Source: Diphasiastrum complanatum (Eukaryota; Streptophyta; Lycopodiopsida; Lycopodiales; Lycopodiaceae). From it: 64,000 nucleotides of DNA. The stretch covers positions 55,143,612 to 55,207,611 of the forward strand of contig CM055095.1 in NCBI GenBank assembly GCA_029204225.1. Direction: 5' to 3'. Below are positions 1-11,631 of this stretch, one piece after another. Position numbers and translations under genes: made by a program. The notes beneath the pieces were generated by a model, which saw nothing but the letters and a program-made list of their open reading frames with translations, searched no databases and was not told the origin of the DNA. Numbering within the stretch: the first letter of the stretch is position 1; every line of letters starts with the position of its first letter.

Positions 1-2141
1 AAAATGGAGTGGCCGAGAGGAAGAATAGAACCTTGTGTGAGAGTGCAAAGGCAATGAGATTGAATGCTAATCTTCCTAAACCTTTTTGGAGTGATGCTTT
101 GTTGTGTGCAAATTTCCTATGCAATAGATGGCCAAGTGTTGTATTGGAAGGAAAAACCCCTTTTGAAGCTTTGTTTGGTACGAAGCCTAATGTCAAGTTT
201 CTAAGAACTTTTGGATGCATTTGCTACTTCAACATTACTCTTGATGATAGAACTAAGGAGGATCCATCTTCAAGAAAGGGCATTTTTGTTGGTTATAGTG
301 AAGTAAGCAAAGCATATAGGATTTATGTTCCTTCAATCAAGAAAGTGTTCACAAGTAGGGATGTCATTTTTGATGAAAGTAACATTCCAAAAGTTGTTTC
401 AAGTGATGATGGTGTTGTTGCAACTAATGTGCTTGATGACAATGGAGTTGATGACACATTGGATGTGGATGTTGAAGAAGCCTCTTCAAGTCAAATTCCA
501 AGGAGAACTCCAAGGCATAAAGTGAAACCCTCAAGGCTCACTTATGATGGCAAAGGTAAGCAAGTGGTGGATGGATCCAACTATGCTTTCCTAACTTCTT
601 TTGATGTACCTTCATGTGTAGATGAAGCAAGGCAAAAAGAGGAATGGATCCAAGCAATGGATCTTGAGTTTGAAGCACTTATGAAGAACAACACATGGAG
701 ATTGGTGGAGCTTCCAAAGGGCAAAAGTGCAATTGGATGCAAATGGATCTTCAAGGTAAAGACAAATCAAGATGGATCTATCAACAAGTTGAAGGCAAGG
801 TTGGTGGCTAAAGGTTATGCTCAAGAGCATGGCATTGACTATGAGGAAACCTTTGCACCCGTGGCAAAGATGGTGAGCATAAGAGTAATCATTTCCCTTG
901 CAACTCTTTATGGATGGGATCTTTGGCAATTAGACATTTCTAATGCTTTCTTGAATGGTGATCTTGAAGAGGAAGTCTACATGGAGCAACCCGAGAGCTA
1001 TGTTTCTCATAGCAAGCCTAATCATGTGTGTTTTCTACAAAAAAGTTTGTATGGTCTTAAGCAAGCACCAAGGAGTTGGTATGCTAGGCTTAACTCTTTT
1101 CTACTTTCTCAAAACTTCACTATGAGTGAGTATGATCATTCACTTTACTTTAGAATTAGTGCTAATGATGTTACAATCCTTCTAATTTATGTGGATGACA
1201 TTATTTTAAGTGGAGGGAACAAGGAAGATATAGAAGATATCAAGAAAGCACTAAAAAAGGAATTTGAAGTGCATGATCTTGGTCTTTTGAGCTATATCTT
1301 AGGAATAGAAGTAATTAGAACTTCTCAAATCACTTTTATTTCACAAGAGAAGTATGCTATTTCTATTCTCAATAGATTTCATATGGTAGATGCAAATCCT
1401 ATTGATACACCTATGGAATCACATGTAAAGCTAACTATAAGAGGTAATGAAAGATCCTTCGAGGACATTACTCTCTATAGGAAGCTAATAGGTTCTCTTA
1501 TATATCTAACCATCACAAGACCTGATTTATCTTATTGTGTTGGTAGATTAAGCCAATTCATGCAAGATCCTAGCATAGAACATTGGAAACTAGGAAAGAG
1601 GATCTTGAGATACATCTCGGGAACAAAAGATTTTGGCATTGTTTATAGAGGCTCATCACCTAACTTATTTGGTTTTTCAGATTCAGATTTTGCAGGAGAC
1701 CTTATGGATAGAAAATCCATAAATGCACATGCTATTTTCATAGGTGATGGAGCTATCTCATGGATGTCGAAGAAACAAGCAACTATATCACTTTCTTCTA
1801 GTGAGGCCGAGTACAAAGCTTTGACATCATGCACAAAGGAGATGGTGTGGATCAAGAGGATGATTATGGAGCTTCATTTGCTGGATTTTTCAGAGAGTCC
1901 AATCATCTTTTGTGACAACCTTTCAGCCCAAAGTCTAGCAAGCAATCCGGTTTTCCATGCAAGGAGCAAACATATCGAGGTGGCTTACCATTTTGTGAGA
2001 GAACAAGTGTTGACAAAAGAGATCAAGCTTGAACATGTCCCATCAAAGGAATGTGTGGCTGATATCTTTACCAAAGCATTGGGAAAGGACTTATTTTTCA
2101 AGCATAGAACAAGTCTTGTGTACTTTCTAAATCTATGCTAA
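1..2141 (+). CDS. Ty1/copia pol: integrase C-terminus, reverse transcriptase, RNase H (5' end outside window)
   Basis: An open frame runs from the window edge and codes for the C-terminal part of a copia polyprotein. In order it shows the end of the integrase core and its GKTPFEALFG and FVGYS region. Then comes a linker, then the RT domain with the WIFKVKTNQDGS box, the LDISNAFLNGD box and the catalytic YVDD at about 1188-1199. RNase H follows, with SSSEAEYKAL and the HIEVAYHF and DIFTKALG blocks. The enzyme copies element RNA into DNA and inserts it in the nucleus. No stop interrupts about 700 codons, so the copy is fairly young. Near 2118 one base is missing compared with the related fragment at 18.7-19.3 kb. 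This shifts the end of the protein to a stop at 2141; the family frame would otherwise run on through the polypurine tract. Confidence 0.95.
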   Translation, partial: NGVAERKNRTLCESAKAMRLNANLPKPFWSDALLCANFLCNRWPSVVLEGKTPFEALFGTKPNVKFLRTFGCICYFNITLDDRTKEDPSSRKGIFVGYSEVSKAYRIYVPSIKKVFTSRDVIFDESNIPKVVSSDDGVVATNVLDDNGVDDTLDVDVEEASSSQIPRRTPRHKVKPSRLTYDGKGKQVVDGSNYAFLTSFDVPSCVDEARQKEEWIQAMDLEFEALMKNNTWRLVELPKGKSAIGCKWIFKVKTNQDGSINKLKARLVAKGYAQEHGIDYEETFAPVAKMVSIRVIISLATLYGWDLWQLDISNAFLNGDLEEEVYMEQPESYVSHSKPNHVCFLQKSLYGLKQAPRSWYARLNSFLLSQNFTMSEYDHSLYFRISANDVTILLIYVDDIILSGGNKEDIEDIKKALKKEFEVHDLGLLSYILGIEVIRTSQITFISQEKYAISILNRFHMVDANPIDTPMESHVKLTIRGNERSFEDITLYRKLIGSLIYLTITRPDLSYCVGRLSQFMQDPSIEHWKLGKRILRYISGTKDFGIVYRGSSPNLFGFSDSDFAGDLMDRKSINAHAIFIGDGAISWMSKKQATISLSSSEAEYKALTSCTKEMVWIKRMIMELHLLDFSESPIIFCDNLSAQSLASNPVFHARSKHIEVAYHFVREQVLTKEIKLEHVPSKECVADIFTKALGKDLFFKHRTSLVYFLNLC

Positions 2142-2142
2142 A

Positions 2143-2159
2143 ACTAGTTGAAGAGGGAG
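2143..2159 (+). promoter_or_regulatory. Polypurine tract of the copia element
   Basis: The purine-rich stretch gttgaagagggag lies directly before the LTR start TGTGAAAA. In this family the tract also codes for the last pol residues (VEEGV), as the relative near 19265 shows. It primes plus-strand DNA synthesis. Confidence 0.8.
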
Positions 2160-2801
2160 TGTGAAAAATTGTCAACTAGTAGTATTTTCCTAACTTGAGA
2201 TTTTGTAGGCCTATGGCCAAATAAAAGTTAGAGATAGGTTCATACATGTATGTAGAGGCCCAAAGTATGTGTACACTACTTTTGAAGTCACATTAATTAG
2301 AGGAGGTCGAGTGTGGAGCTCTTCTATTGGCTCATAATTTGGTGCATTCCTATTTGACCAAATTTCTAGGTATATGGGTGAATCCTATTGGACCCCAATT
2401 TTAGCCTATCATAAGACAAGTGGCCAAGAGGCACTATGGCTGCTATAAATAGCCATCTCCACGAGTATGTACACATCTCATTTTCATTCTATTGAATGAA
2501 TGTTATGCTCTTTGAAGATCCATCTTCTTCTCTCTCACTTTTTTGTTCATATCTTGCATTCTAGCCACTAGAATTGTGATTTCTTTGTTGCTATGGCTTC
2601 ACACGTGTGAAATGCAGGTTGTAGGCTCTGAAGTACGGACAGGGACAGCAAGTTTCTGTTTGTGGAAGCTTATGATCAGATTTTGATGTTTAGTATGCTT
2701 AACATCACAATTTCTATCATTTTTTCAATCTAGATGTGCATAACTTCCATGGCCAAGATCTTTATGAAACTTTAGCATCTTTTGGATCTGAGTTTTTCAC
2801 A
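2160..2801 (+). repeat. 3' LTR of the copia element
   Basis: The repeat starts with TGTGAAAAATTG right after the polypurine tract and ends with TTTTTCACA, so it has TG...CA ends and an inverted terminal TGTGAAAA/TTTTCACA. A TATA box (CTATAAATA) lies at about 2443-2451. A palindromic CACACGTGTG lies near 2600. The end was set by aligning with the LTR at 19277-19896, which is followed by a primer-binding site. Its length is about 642 bp. The 5' LTR is outside the window, so a target-site duplication cannot be checked; the 5 bases after the LTR are gtgac. Confidence 0.8.
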
Positions 2802-3840
2802 GTGACCACCAAATGTGTGTATCTCCAAGCTAGTGTTGATCTCTCCCTTGAACGAGAAATCCTCAAGTTGAAAATGCGCGTGTCATTGCCGCCTATCGAC
2901 GATTTTGCCAAAATGTCACCCGAAATTGGTCAGTTCGAACTCCAAAAATTGAACCTAATTATGAGAATACCATACCATACCTCTATCTCACCTATGATTG
3001 CTCACCTTCTCAAAATTGTCACTAATTTTTAGTTGTCACGATGCCAAATTGCAATTCCATCGCCAATACTAGCTCCCTCCATCAGCCCCCATTCACCTTC
3101 ATTCCACATTTACCACTTTCAAAGAAGTAAGAAAACATGATTTTGATGCGATAATACTTCACTGTACCACCCTATTGTAAAAAACACCAACCAAAATTTG
3201 GACTTATGGCACTAAAACAACAAAAATAGCCTATGACTAGGTCACCCACACTCCAACCCCTTGAAGGGTGATAAAACAGCTCCGAAATGCATTTCTCCTT
3301 ACTCAGTGATGATACTCTATTCATCGGCTCTATGTAGTATTTTTCAGAGTTCCATTTGGCCCAAGGATGGAAAAAAGGGTGCTTTATAGCTGTAGTTAAC
3401 CCCTTTGCCACTTACTATGAAGTTTTTTTTAATGAAGAATTGTCCATTCTACATGTCAGGTCCTTTTATTAAAGTTTTTTCAAAAATTTTCTTCAAACTT
3501 CAAGTGCCACCTTTTGGCTCCATCCAGTGAACTGCCAATGATTTAACGACCTTCTCTTTGTACAGTTAATCTTCCATATCCATGATCCAACAGCTCACGA
3601 GCTCTTGTGCATCGACTTGATGCTCTGCAATCACTACAACCTTCAAGACGCTACGTCCTCTTCTCCGCACGTGTTGGCCAGTGGCCTCCTCTCCACATTT
3701 TCATGATTTGCTAGTCTATTTTTCATCGTGAAATTCTGGAGCGTTTTTTATCCCATCTAATCATGTAGCTGGCTATTCCCTAGCTCTGCACCCTAGAGAA
3801 GATTATTAGAATATGATTTGGTTGCTCACAACCACTGTTT

Positions 3841-3843
<3 letters not shown>

Positions 3844-3917
<74 letters not shown>
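3844..3917. repeat. (GA)n microsatellite
   Basis: About 74 bp of near-perfect GA dinucleotide repeat. Long reading frames on either strand here are repeat artefacts (RERERE or SLSLSL). Confidence 0.97.
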
Positions 3918-3921
<4 letters not shown>

Positions 3922-4447
3922 GGAGGGGCCCCATCCAAATTTTTTTTTTAACAAAACCATGTAAAACCAATCCAAAAAACAAAAATACAAGTAACGAAAA
4001 AACTAGCAAAACCCACAAGACACAATCAAGCAAGGGAACAATAAAAAAGAAAGAAAAGCTAGACAACAGTGAACGTAGAGACAAACAAAAAAGACAGAGC
4101 TTAGCTTAAAGTCCAAGGAGATAGCGTAAAAAAACTAAACTATTGGGAAGTAAGTCGCAATACCTCATTGTCTTAAAATTGTAACTTAGGGTCTATAATA
4201 AAAGTGCAAGTTTTACGAAAAACCTAGCTAGTCACTGAGCAGTTTTTTTTACGTCCAACATAAAATAAAATGAAAGTCTTCAGAGCAGTCTTTCTACATC
4301 CGACATAACGTAAATTAAAAGTCATCAAAACAGTTGTAGTTTTTAAGTTGCTTGTGTAGTCCTTCAATGCCATTGACGTCTTCTTTCTTTTGGTACTGTG
4401 ACATGAATAGGTCAAAGTTCGTAACATTGTCACCATTAATAAACGTT

Positions 4448-4468
4448 TGTGTGTGTGTGTGTGTGTGT
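4448..4468. repeat. (GT)n microsatellite
   Basis: A short perfect GT repeat of about ten units. Confidence 0.95.
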
Positions 4469-4798
4469 TAAGTTGAATAGAAAATCATACTCAAAGCAAA
4501 ATGTTGAGAGAGAGAGAGAGAGAATGTAGGGTAGCAAAATGTTGAGAGAGAGAGAATGTAGGCTGTTGTGAAGAAAATTTGAATCATGAGTTTTCATTGG
4601 GCCACGTGTGCCCTAAATCTCAGTTTACCTGCAGCTGTCGGTTCCCAGTCACCTGCAGCTGTCGGTTTTGTGACTGGGAAGAGACGGGAGAGTGCACGAA
4701 ATCTCTAGAAAGCGCAAATAGAGAAGGTTCTAGGAAGCGAGCGCGGCGAGTGAGATTGATCGCTAAAGAAAAAAGAGAGAAAGGGAGACCAGGAGCTG

Positions 4799-5190
4799 CT
4801 GTGTGCTGCGAGGAGGATGAAAATGCGACGGTGCAGCAATTGGTGCACATTGCAGAATAAGCGCAGGCTGATCGAGGTGCTTTGCATAGCCACTGTGGGC
4901 GACACCTTCAATGTGTTGTTAGCGAACGATGTTGCAATGCTAGTGGCTGCACCGTCTGGGCAGTGGATCGGAGCTGGTGGATCTATGATCGTGTAGTCAC
5001 ACAAGTCCACGGGCGGAGTAAGGAAGCAGGACATAGGAATGGTGAGTGTCCGTGATGTTCTTATTCATGTTTCCGAGGAGGATGAATCAGGGGAATTGAT
5101 CTAGAAGGCAAGCTTGAGCACGCCAGTTTCCAGCATTATTCTATCGAGGGCTTTAGCCTCTGGATGATTAGTCCCAGCACTGGAGGGAGA
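4799..5190 (+). pseudogene. SNF4/PV42-like CBS-domain protein, decayed fragment
   Basis: The frame from about 4817 reads KRRLIEVLCIATVGDTF, VLLANDVAMLVAAPSGQW and IGAGGSMIV, then an in-frame TAG at 4994-4996. It resumes with HKSTGGVRKQDIGMVSVRD, VLIHVSEEDESGELI and PVSSII. After a frameshift near 5140 it continues as EGFSLWMISPS. This order matches the first CBS repeat of plant PV42-type SNF4-like proteins, which carry adenosine-ligand-binding CBS pairs and are related to the gamma subunit of SnRK1 kinase (family pattern from memory). Stops at 4994 and near 5102, the frameshift and the missing remainder of the protein mean it cannot make a full product. GA-rich low-complexity DNA follows directly. 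Whether an intact parent copy exists elsewhere cannot be seen here. Confidence 0.75.
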
Positions 5191-5209
5191 GTGAGGAGAG
5201 GGATAACGA

Positions 5210-5571
5210 GTGAGGACAAGGTGAGGTGAGAGACTCGAGAGCATGAGAGGGGAGATATGGTGAGTGAGAGAGAAAGAGAGAGAGAGAGGATGAGAGGGAA
5301 AAGAGAAATTGTGAGAGAGGGGTGAGAGAGCGGGGACAGATGATGAGAGCGCAGAGAGAGAACTTGAGTTTTGTTTCGAGGGTTAGGGTTTGTAGAGAGA
5401 AAAATAGAGAGAGAGAGAGAGGTGCGTTGAGAGAGAGCTGAGACGGGAGAGGTGCGAGAGAGCGCCGAGAGGCGAGAGAGAGAGGGAGATGTGTGAGTGA
5501 GCCCAGAGGTGGGAGAACGCGAGAGTTATGGATTTTTAAGTTTTAGGGTTTTTTTAAGGTTAGGTTTTTTA

Positions 5572-5602
<31 letters not shown>

Positions 5603-5620
5603 TGAGTCCAATGACTTTTC
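5210..5620. repeat. GA-rich low-complexity tract
   Basis: Imperfect GAGA and GAGAG runs broken by gtg and cgag segments, ending with a purer (GA)n at about 5575-5603. No reading frame here looks coding. Confidence 0.85.
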
Positions 5621-7815
5621 CACTAGAGAAACTTGGCATTAAAACATTGTGAGGAAATTATGTTGAGTTGTGATTTTATGGCAAAATGGCAATGGATAAA
5701 TTGTTCCCTTATATAGGAGGAGAGAGGGTGCCCAAACTTTGCATGATAGCAAAAGTTTGTTCCACTTTTAACATTCAACACAAAATTATTCTCTCTCTCT
5801 CTCTCTCCATTGCCATGAAACTTTCAATGCCCTTTTCCACGAACAATCCTCTCCTAAAATGAATGGTCAACATTGGGATTCAAGCCTTTCCTAAAACGAA
5901 TGATCAATATTGGGACCTTTATAAATGAGACACTTAATATTTTGATGTTAAGTTTTTCATTAACACCATCATTTTGTTTTGTTGTTGTTCTTTGTTTTTG
6001 GAGGAGGGGGGTGGGGGTGGGGGTGGGGGTGGGGGCATTAAGGTCCTCATCGTAGGTCCTTCCATCCTAGGAGGGTTGCCTAGGGCAGCAGGAGGGCCTC
6101 CTCTTATGTTATGCCTAAGTGCTAGGTTTTTTTATGGCGATTCTTAATAGCAACAAAATGTCTGTGGAAAAGTAATGACTAGTTGTCCCATATCACAAGC
6201 ATATTTCCGTGGCGTGTACACTATGTGGCACATGCACATTTGGTTGTAATGTGCATGTGCTATGTCTTTTGCAAAGCAAAGGCCAATTTTGGTTTCGAAG
6301 TAAATTGTTAAGGGTGTCTTTCTATATAATGGGAGTCCCCAATTCTATACCTCGCATTAGAAGCACACACGCATCTCTCTCCTTCCACCCAATTTTCAAA
6401 GGCATTTCTTAAGTCGAGTTATCGTCTCCATGATTACTATTCTTTGTGTATAGCTTACTACATTGCACATGGAAATACTTTGGGCCTCAATTTGGGCCAA
6501 AATTTTGTTCGTGTTCGTCTTTCTTTTTAGCTATTTTCGTTTCTCACACACGACTTATTCCCTCTCTCCCAACAAGAAAGAGAACAAATAGGGGTCCTAA
6601 GAAAGTGAAAATGTTGAGCGACATCATGAGCTTCAACGAGCTAGCACCTTTTCTTTTTTGACATCTCACATTCCACCTAGTGGAAGTGGTGGTATTTGTG
6701 AAACACATAAGGGCCATAATTGTGTTTGAGATCCAAATGGAAGGGTAAGGGCCAATATTTTGTTAAGATCTAATAGGAAGAAAATGCGGGGGCACTTGTG
6801 CATGAAAATACAATGAAACAATCTAATTTCTCAAAAAAAAATATTTTATAATCCTTTGGGTGGAAGGATGGATCTCATTTTATAAGATTAATCACATTCA
6901 TGGTGACAAGACTTAATAATTTTTTATAGTTACTTTTCTTTTTCTTTTTCTTTATTGATTTATATAGTGTACTTCATTATCATTAAATCCTTAAAATCGA
7001 AATCTATATAAGTATTTATTTATTAGTTTTTGTAGTGTATTTCATTATCAACGAGGCTTTAAAAATGAAATTAAATAAGAGAAAAAAATATTTATATTAA
7101 AAATTTATTAGTTAGTTTAATACTTACATTGCCTTTTCGTGCTCGCGAGGCTAGTGGGGAAGTCAACTTCAATCAAAAGCATGAGTCAAAGAACGGGTGA
7201 GCGAGTTTGCACAAAATTTTAAGATTACACTAGCGATGTGAGCCTACAATTGTGCGGGCGGGCAGGCGTTTTGGGCGGGCAGGGCAGGGTTTTGTCGGGT
7301 GGGCAAAGCGGAGGGTTAAAAATTTGAAAAATGGAAAGTTTTTTTTTTTTTTTTGCAGGGCAGGGTCAGGCTGCCCTTGGGGCAGCGTCACTGCTGCCCG
7401 AAAAAAAAAAACAAGAAAGAAAATTTCAAAAAAAAGGGTCCCGAGCAGCGTGAGCGGCTCGAGAACATTAAAATTTTAATTAGATGCGGGAGAGAACGAG
7501 AGAACCTGCAAACCCGTTCAACTAGCTAATGGGGACCCTGCGCCAAGGTGAAATGGCAAGCCCCTTAGAAGTCACCGGAAGGGCCTGGGGCTATTGACCG
7601 AGTATGAGCAATAACAAAGATTAAGTGTTGTGAAACGTGGCATGATTTGAATGGCGCGGACTCAAGAGATTGCACGAGGAGGAGGCGGTGGTGGACGCGC
7701 TGTTGGCCACATGAGAATTCTGCGATTGGACGCAGCTTCCACGCATCCTTACTGTCTTTTCCATCTCTTCCTTCCTTCTTTCCCTTTTTCCGTAGATAAA
7801 ACATCAATGTCATAC
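5621..7815. other. Intergenic stretch with a G-rich run
   Basis: Non-coding sequence. It contains a (CT)n run near 5790-5807, a (GGGGGT)n run at 6006-6036, an AT-rich part (6830-7120) and a G/C-rich part with gggcgggcaggg motifs and poly(T) and poly(A) runs (7250-7470). No protein or RNA gene was recognised. Confidence 0.55.
6006..6036 (+). repeat. (GGGGGT)n run, potential G-quadruplex
   Basis: Five or more consecutive runs of five G separated by single T. This is an ideal pattern for an intrastrand G-quadruplex on the plus strand. Confidence 0.7.
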
Positions 7816-7952
7816 ATATATATATATATTCATTCTCTGCCCATTTTGCGATCCATTCCAGAGAGCGAAGGAGCAATTGGATCTATCTATTTATCTCTTC
7901 CTCGAAGATCTTCAACAAGCATAGGCAAGCAATTGCCAATTTCCTCCTCCGG
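7816..7952 (+). promoter_or_regulatory. Putative core promoter and non-coding first exon
   Basis: A TATA-like run (acatatatatatatattc, about 7815-7830) is followed by a pyrimidine-rich leader. At 7952/7953 there is a consensus-like splice donor, cctccgg|gtaacc. This looks like a plant core promoter with a 5' UTR exon. Its downstream partner would be the coding-like sequence from 8459. This is inference from signals only. Confidence 0.4.
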
Positions 7953-8458
7953 GTAACCTTTTGCATTTGCTATGGTTTGTTGCGTTTTGGATTTGTGGTA
8001 AAATTGTTGCAGATCTGCTTTGGCTTTATGAAATTCTCGTGCTATTTGATTCTGCTGCTCTAGTGACAATCGACATGCTTATCATACTTCTTGTGAGGTT
8101 TCTATTACATGTGATGTCTTTGTATTTGGACTAATGTTGTTCGAACTACGTCTGTATGCCGAGCAGCAGTGCTAGGTTCTATGTTGCGTGATGTGTCTTT
8201 TTGAGGAATTCTGTATGCTTGAACGGCTACTTAAGGCATTTGCCACTGTCGTTGTTGTCTTTTTGAATCATAGTTTTTGACATGTTCAGAAGGTGGCATC
8301 GCGATAATTGCAATTCTTCCATGAATCGAGATCAAATAGTAGGTTTCTAATGCTCCTTTTGATAAGCTCTTGCACCTCTTTTCTCTTTGACATACATATT
8401 TGTGCTGCGTTTGAGATCCAATTGAGATCGGAATTGTTTGCTAACACATGCCATCTAC

Positions 8459-9838
8459 ATGAACATCCTTATTCGTAAAATTATCAAAAAATGGTCTTCA
8501 AAATCGGATCGACTGTTGGAGAATGAATTGTTCGAATGAGGTAGATCCAAAAATTCCAAAGGAGGAGCTAGAAGGGGATACTTTAATTGCTCTAATAGAG
8601 AAGATTTGCAAGGAATGTCACTGATTTTCCGGCCTGAAACGAACTGTTTTGGAGAGGATTCCACCTGTTTCGAAGGGACTGCATCCGTCGTTGAGGAGTT
8701 TATTGTCCTGTAGTTAGGTGAGTATAGTTTTTGATGAAGCTCCTCTCCAGAATAAGGCAAGTTAAGCGCAGCTAATTGAAATACAAGAGCTGGTTAGTGA
8801 TTCATGGTATTGGAACCTCACGATGCGAAGGATGCAAAAAGGATTAGTCCAACGTAACAAGAAGATCCATCCAGTCATAATACCAGCAATGCTTTGGCCA
8901 CTGCAATTTAGATTGCTGCAGAAATTTCTATTTGGCGTTATCTCCTGTGCGCTGAAATTCTTGGAGGAATATGTCTTGCGCTAATTGAACGCATTTGGCA
9001 GCAGATGCATCTCAACAATCTTCTTCATCTCTTAAAAAAAAGGATTGGAATACGTGTCGCACATGCAATTTATAGATTTTTGGATGTTCTTGAGTTTTGG
9101 ATGTACATGTTGAGACAGTTTTTGAATATGGTTGTCTTATATTGGGAATTCCAGCGACTACCGCTTCAAGACATAAATCGATTGTTAACAGTTCTTATTT
9201 GAAATACGCAGTATCTTTGTTCTGACAAGATTTTTTCAGCTTGTGTCTCGGATCTTTTTATGGAGTTGGAGAAAGTATTTATGCATTCTTTTAATTGCGC
9301 GAGTCACATGATTTTGAACATCCAAATGAGGGCTGACGTATCCACTGGTTTGCAGGTGGATTTGAACACTTTGCTGATGTTTAGATCCAAGAGCTTCAAC
9401 CAGCGGAAGACACTTACAAAGCTTAAAAGCTTCACTGAAATAGCTAGATTGAGTTCTGCAAGGACTATAAGGAAGCTGAAATCCTTTGGAGGTTTTGAAG
9501 GTTTAAAACAGGTCAGTTTAATCAAAAGCATCAAAAGCTTATTCCAGGATAAGCTTGTCAAAATAATCAATACAACAAATCATGAGATTGTGCTGAAGGA
9601 ATGCGAACACCGTGTGTGGGGAGCTGATATAATGGTTGTGTCTGCAAAGGAGGCAAGGTACCTCGCTTTGAAGCACCTGGGCCCGTGTACGCGGATCGGA
9701 GCCATGGAGGTCGGGCAAGACGGTAAAAGAATACCAACAAGCATTTATCTGCACAAAGACCAATTGAAGGACTGCTTCAGAATTTTTTTCAAGTATTCTG
9801 AAGAAAACGACATGTTTTATTTACAGACAGATTGACAG
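8459..9838 (+). pseudogene. Unrecognised coding-like locus, broken or multi-exon
   Basis: One frame (8459 + 3k) stays open in long stretches: 8459-8536, 8540-8710, 8912-9199 and 9203-9837. The last two are parted by one TGA (9200-9202), and a cluster of stops lies at 8711-8911. The 8912-9199 part is hydrophobic and membrane-like (EILGGICLALIERIWQQ, MYMLRQFLNMVVLYWEF). The 9203-9837 part ends in a soluble C-terminus (EHRVWGADIMVVSAKEARYL, KRIPTSIYLHKDQLKDCF). A strong donor-like ttag|gtgagt at 8717/8718 allows introns in the stop-rich part. The 9203-9837 part alone could be a real exon or gene; from the ATG at 9260 it codes for 191 aa. I do not recognise the family. A functional multi-exon gene is possible. 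Confidence 0.45.
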
Positions 9839-11631
9839 TGTTCTATAAACATGCATACTCAGGCTCTTCTTAACTGAGGGCTATATTTTTAAAGATTTGA
9901 GATAATCAGATCAAAAATACCCATTACATGTATAATCTATTGAAAATTAGACCAATTTGAGGCTGGGAACTCTTGTAAAATAATTATCAGAGATACAATT
10001 CTACAGCAAATCTTGTCTACAAATAAGTTCACTTGATTACGATAAGAAAAGTTGGGTAGTAGCCTTTGTGAGCAATGATACCGGACACATGGCATCATCC
10101 GATTGGTTAAGAACAGGCAGATTTTTGAGCCATAGTACAGGCTTGCAACCAGATTTTATCAGGACCGCCCATCTCCAAATGTTACGTCATGTATTGTTCA
10201 TCCTCATCGATGGTGCACTGCAACCTTCTAGCTAGATTCGTTGCCCTGCGGCTCAATCATGCTACAGGCGGCTCAATCTTGCTACAGGCTGTAGGGCACC
10301 TCCTCATGAACGTAGGGCACCTCCTCATGAAGGATACATAGTACAATGTGAGGTTACCCATCACTCTAACAATGTGAATATAAAGGATCTAAGGTCCTCT
10401 TGAAGCAATATTTTCATGTAAAAAGATAGGTGAATATGGTTGAGATCTAGTCTTGCTTTCTTTTATCGAGTAATTTAGGTACTTGGTTGAAATAACTTAT
10501 CATCTTTTAATTAGCATTAGCATTACTAGAGTTTCTATGTAGTGACCATCTATATTGCTCCATAGAGTGCTCCATAGTCATGGCATGCACTAGCCCACAT
10601 TAGTTACTTTGGAAATTCTACACCATTTCTAGTTTTGGGTGATAGTCGACAAGGTCACTTGAGCCACTTCATTTCTATTTTAATGTTCATATTCTCATCA
10701 ACCAACTTATACAATGTGATCTCCTTCATCATGTGAATCATACCACCTCAAACAACTAAAAAGGGTGGTTTGAGGGGTGCCCACAAATCCCTTATTTAGA
10801 ATGAATGCATGATATTGGTGCATAAGAAAAAAGGACTCCCAATTTCACACTTAGTTTGAGTTGACACCATGTACACACCACATGGGAAGGCATCTTTTGC
10901 CACATAATAACAAGTGAATGTGATTTCTTGTGCTCGAGTAAATTGCGCGACATGTTGTGTTGTTAAGGACAACTCAAGATAAATGGATCAATTAAGATTC
11001 CAAGAATTCAAATGGGCCACTTAGATCGTAGCTTGTCATCCAATTCTAGAAGTGGATTGACCTTTTTGCCGGTCCAATCGCTTGCCAAGGCTTAAAAAGG
11101 GGTGGTAAGAGAAATAAGCTCAATGGTGGGTGTTGATGGTGTGAAACCGCCATAAGCATTCATTCTTGTAATTCCCCATGTTATGTTGAATGGTATTTTA
11201 AATTTATCCATTCTCTTTGAGAGGTTTTATGAGTTTCATATTGTAGGCAACATGGAGGATGTGGTTAAATTAATGACCATCACATCTTGATAGGTGTGAA
11301 AGTCTAGTGCTTGATTCCTTGTTTCCTTGAATGCACCTTCATGGTACATTCATTGTGTAGTCTAAGTGGTTTTGTCTCTTATAGAAACTAAAAGTGGTAT
11401 GTGCATTTTAAAACATGCACTTATGTCTACAACGTACCTTTATCTTTGAAGGGACCATAAGCAAAAGCACTAGATGGCAACAAGAACATTAAATGCAAAA
11501 TTGGAAATGTGATAATGAAAACTACACAGTATCTTTTAAGTTCAATTTTGACACCTCAAAGTGTATTTAAAGGCATATAAAATTGCAAAAAAGTAAGGTA
11601 TTTTAAAACATATGCAATGACTAATAAACTT
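9839..11631. other. Intergenic stretch, no gene recognised
   Basis: AT-rich sequence without coding signs. Two short units are each duplicated in tandem near 10249-10340 (gcggctcaatc...gctacag, then gtagggcacctcctcatgaa). Parts may be an old LTR, but I could not find its ends. Confidence 0.5.

Larger units (their letters stand above)
2802..4798. other. Intergenic stretch, no gene recognised
   Basis: AT-rich non-coding sequence. Apart from microsatellites at 3844-3917 and 4448-4468 and short (GA)n runs near 4505-4560, I see nothing gene-like. A short unit with a GA run is duplicated at about 4499-4530 and 4536-4562. A CCTGCAGCTGTCGGTT segment is repeated at about 4629-4666, next to a cccagtcac/gtgactggg inverted pair. 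Confidence 0.6.

Noticed and set aside
3806-4109. Long open frames on both strands reading RERERE or SLSLSL
   Set aside because: They are translations of the (GA)n microsatellite, not genes.
8455-8760. Minus-strand frame of 101 codons
   Set aside because: It overlaps the better-supported plus-strand coding-like frame, and no splice or promoter signal is seen on the minus strand.
8537-9202. Idea that the stops in the 8.5-9.2 kb locus reflect organelle-type U-to-C RNA editing
   Set aside because: Every stop codon can be turned into CAA, CAG or CGA by one T-to-C change, so the pattern is not informative. Surroundings look nuclear.
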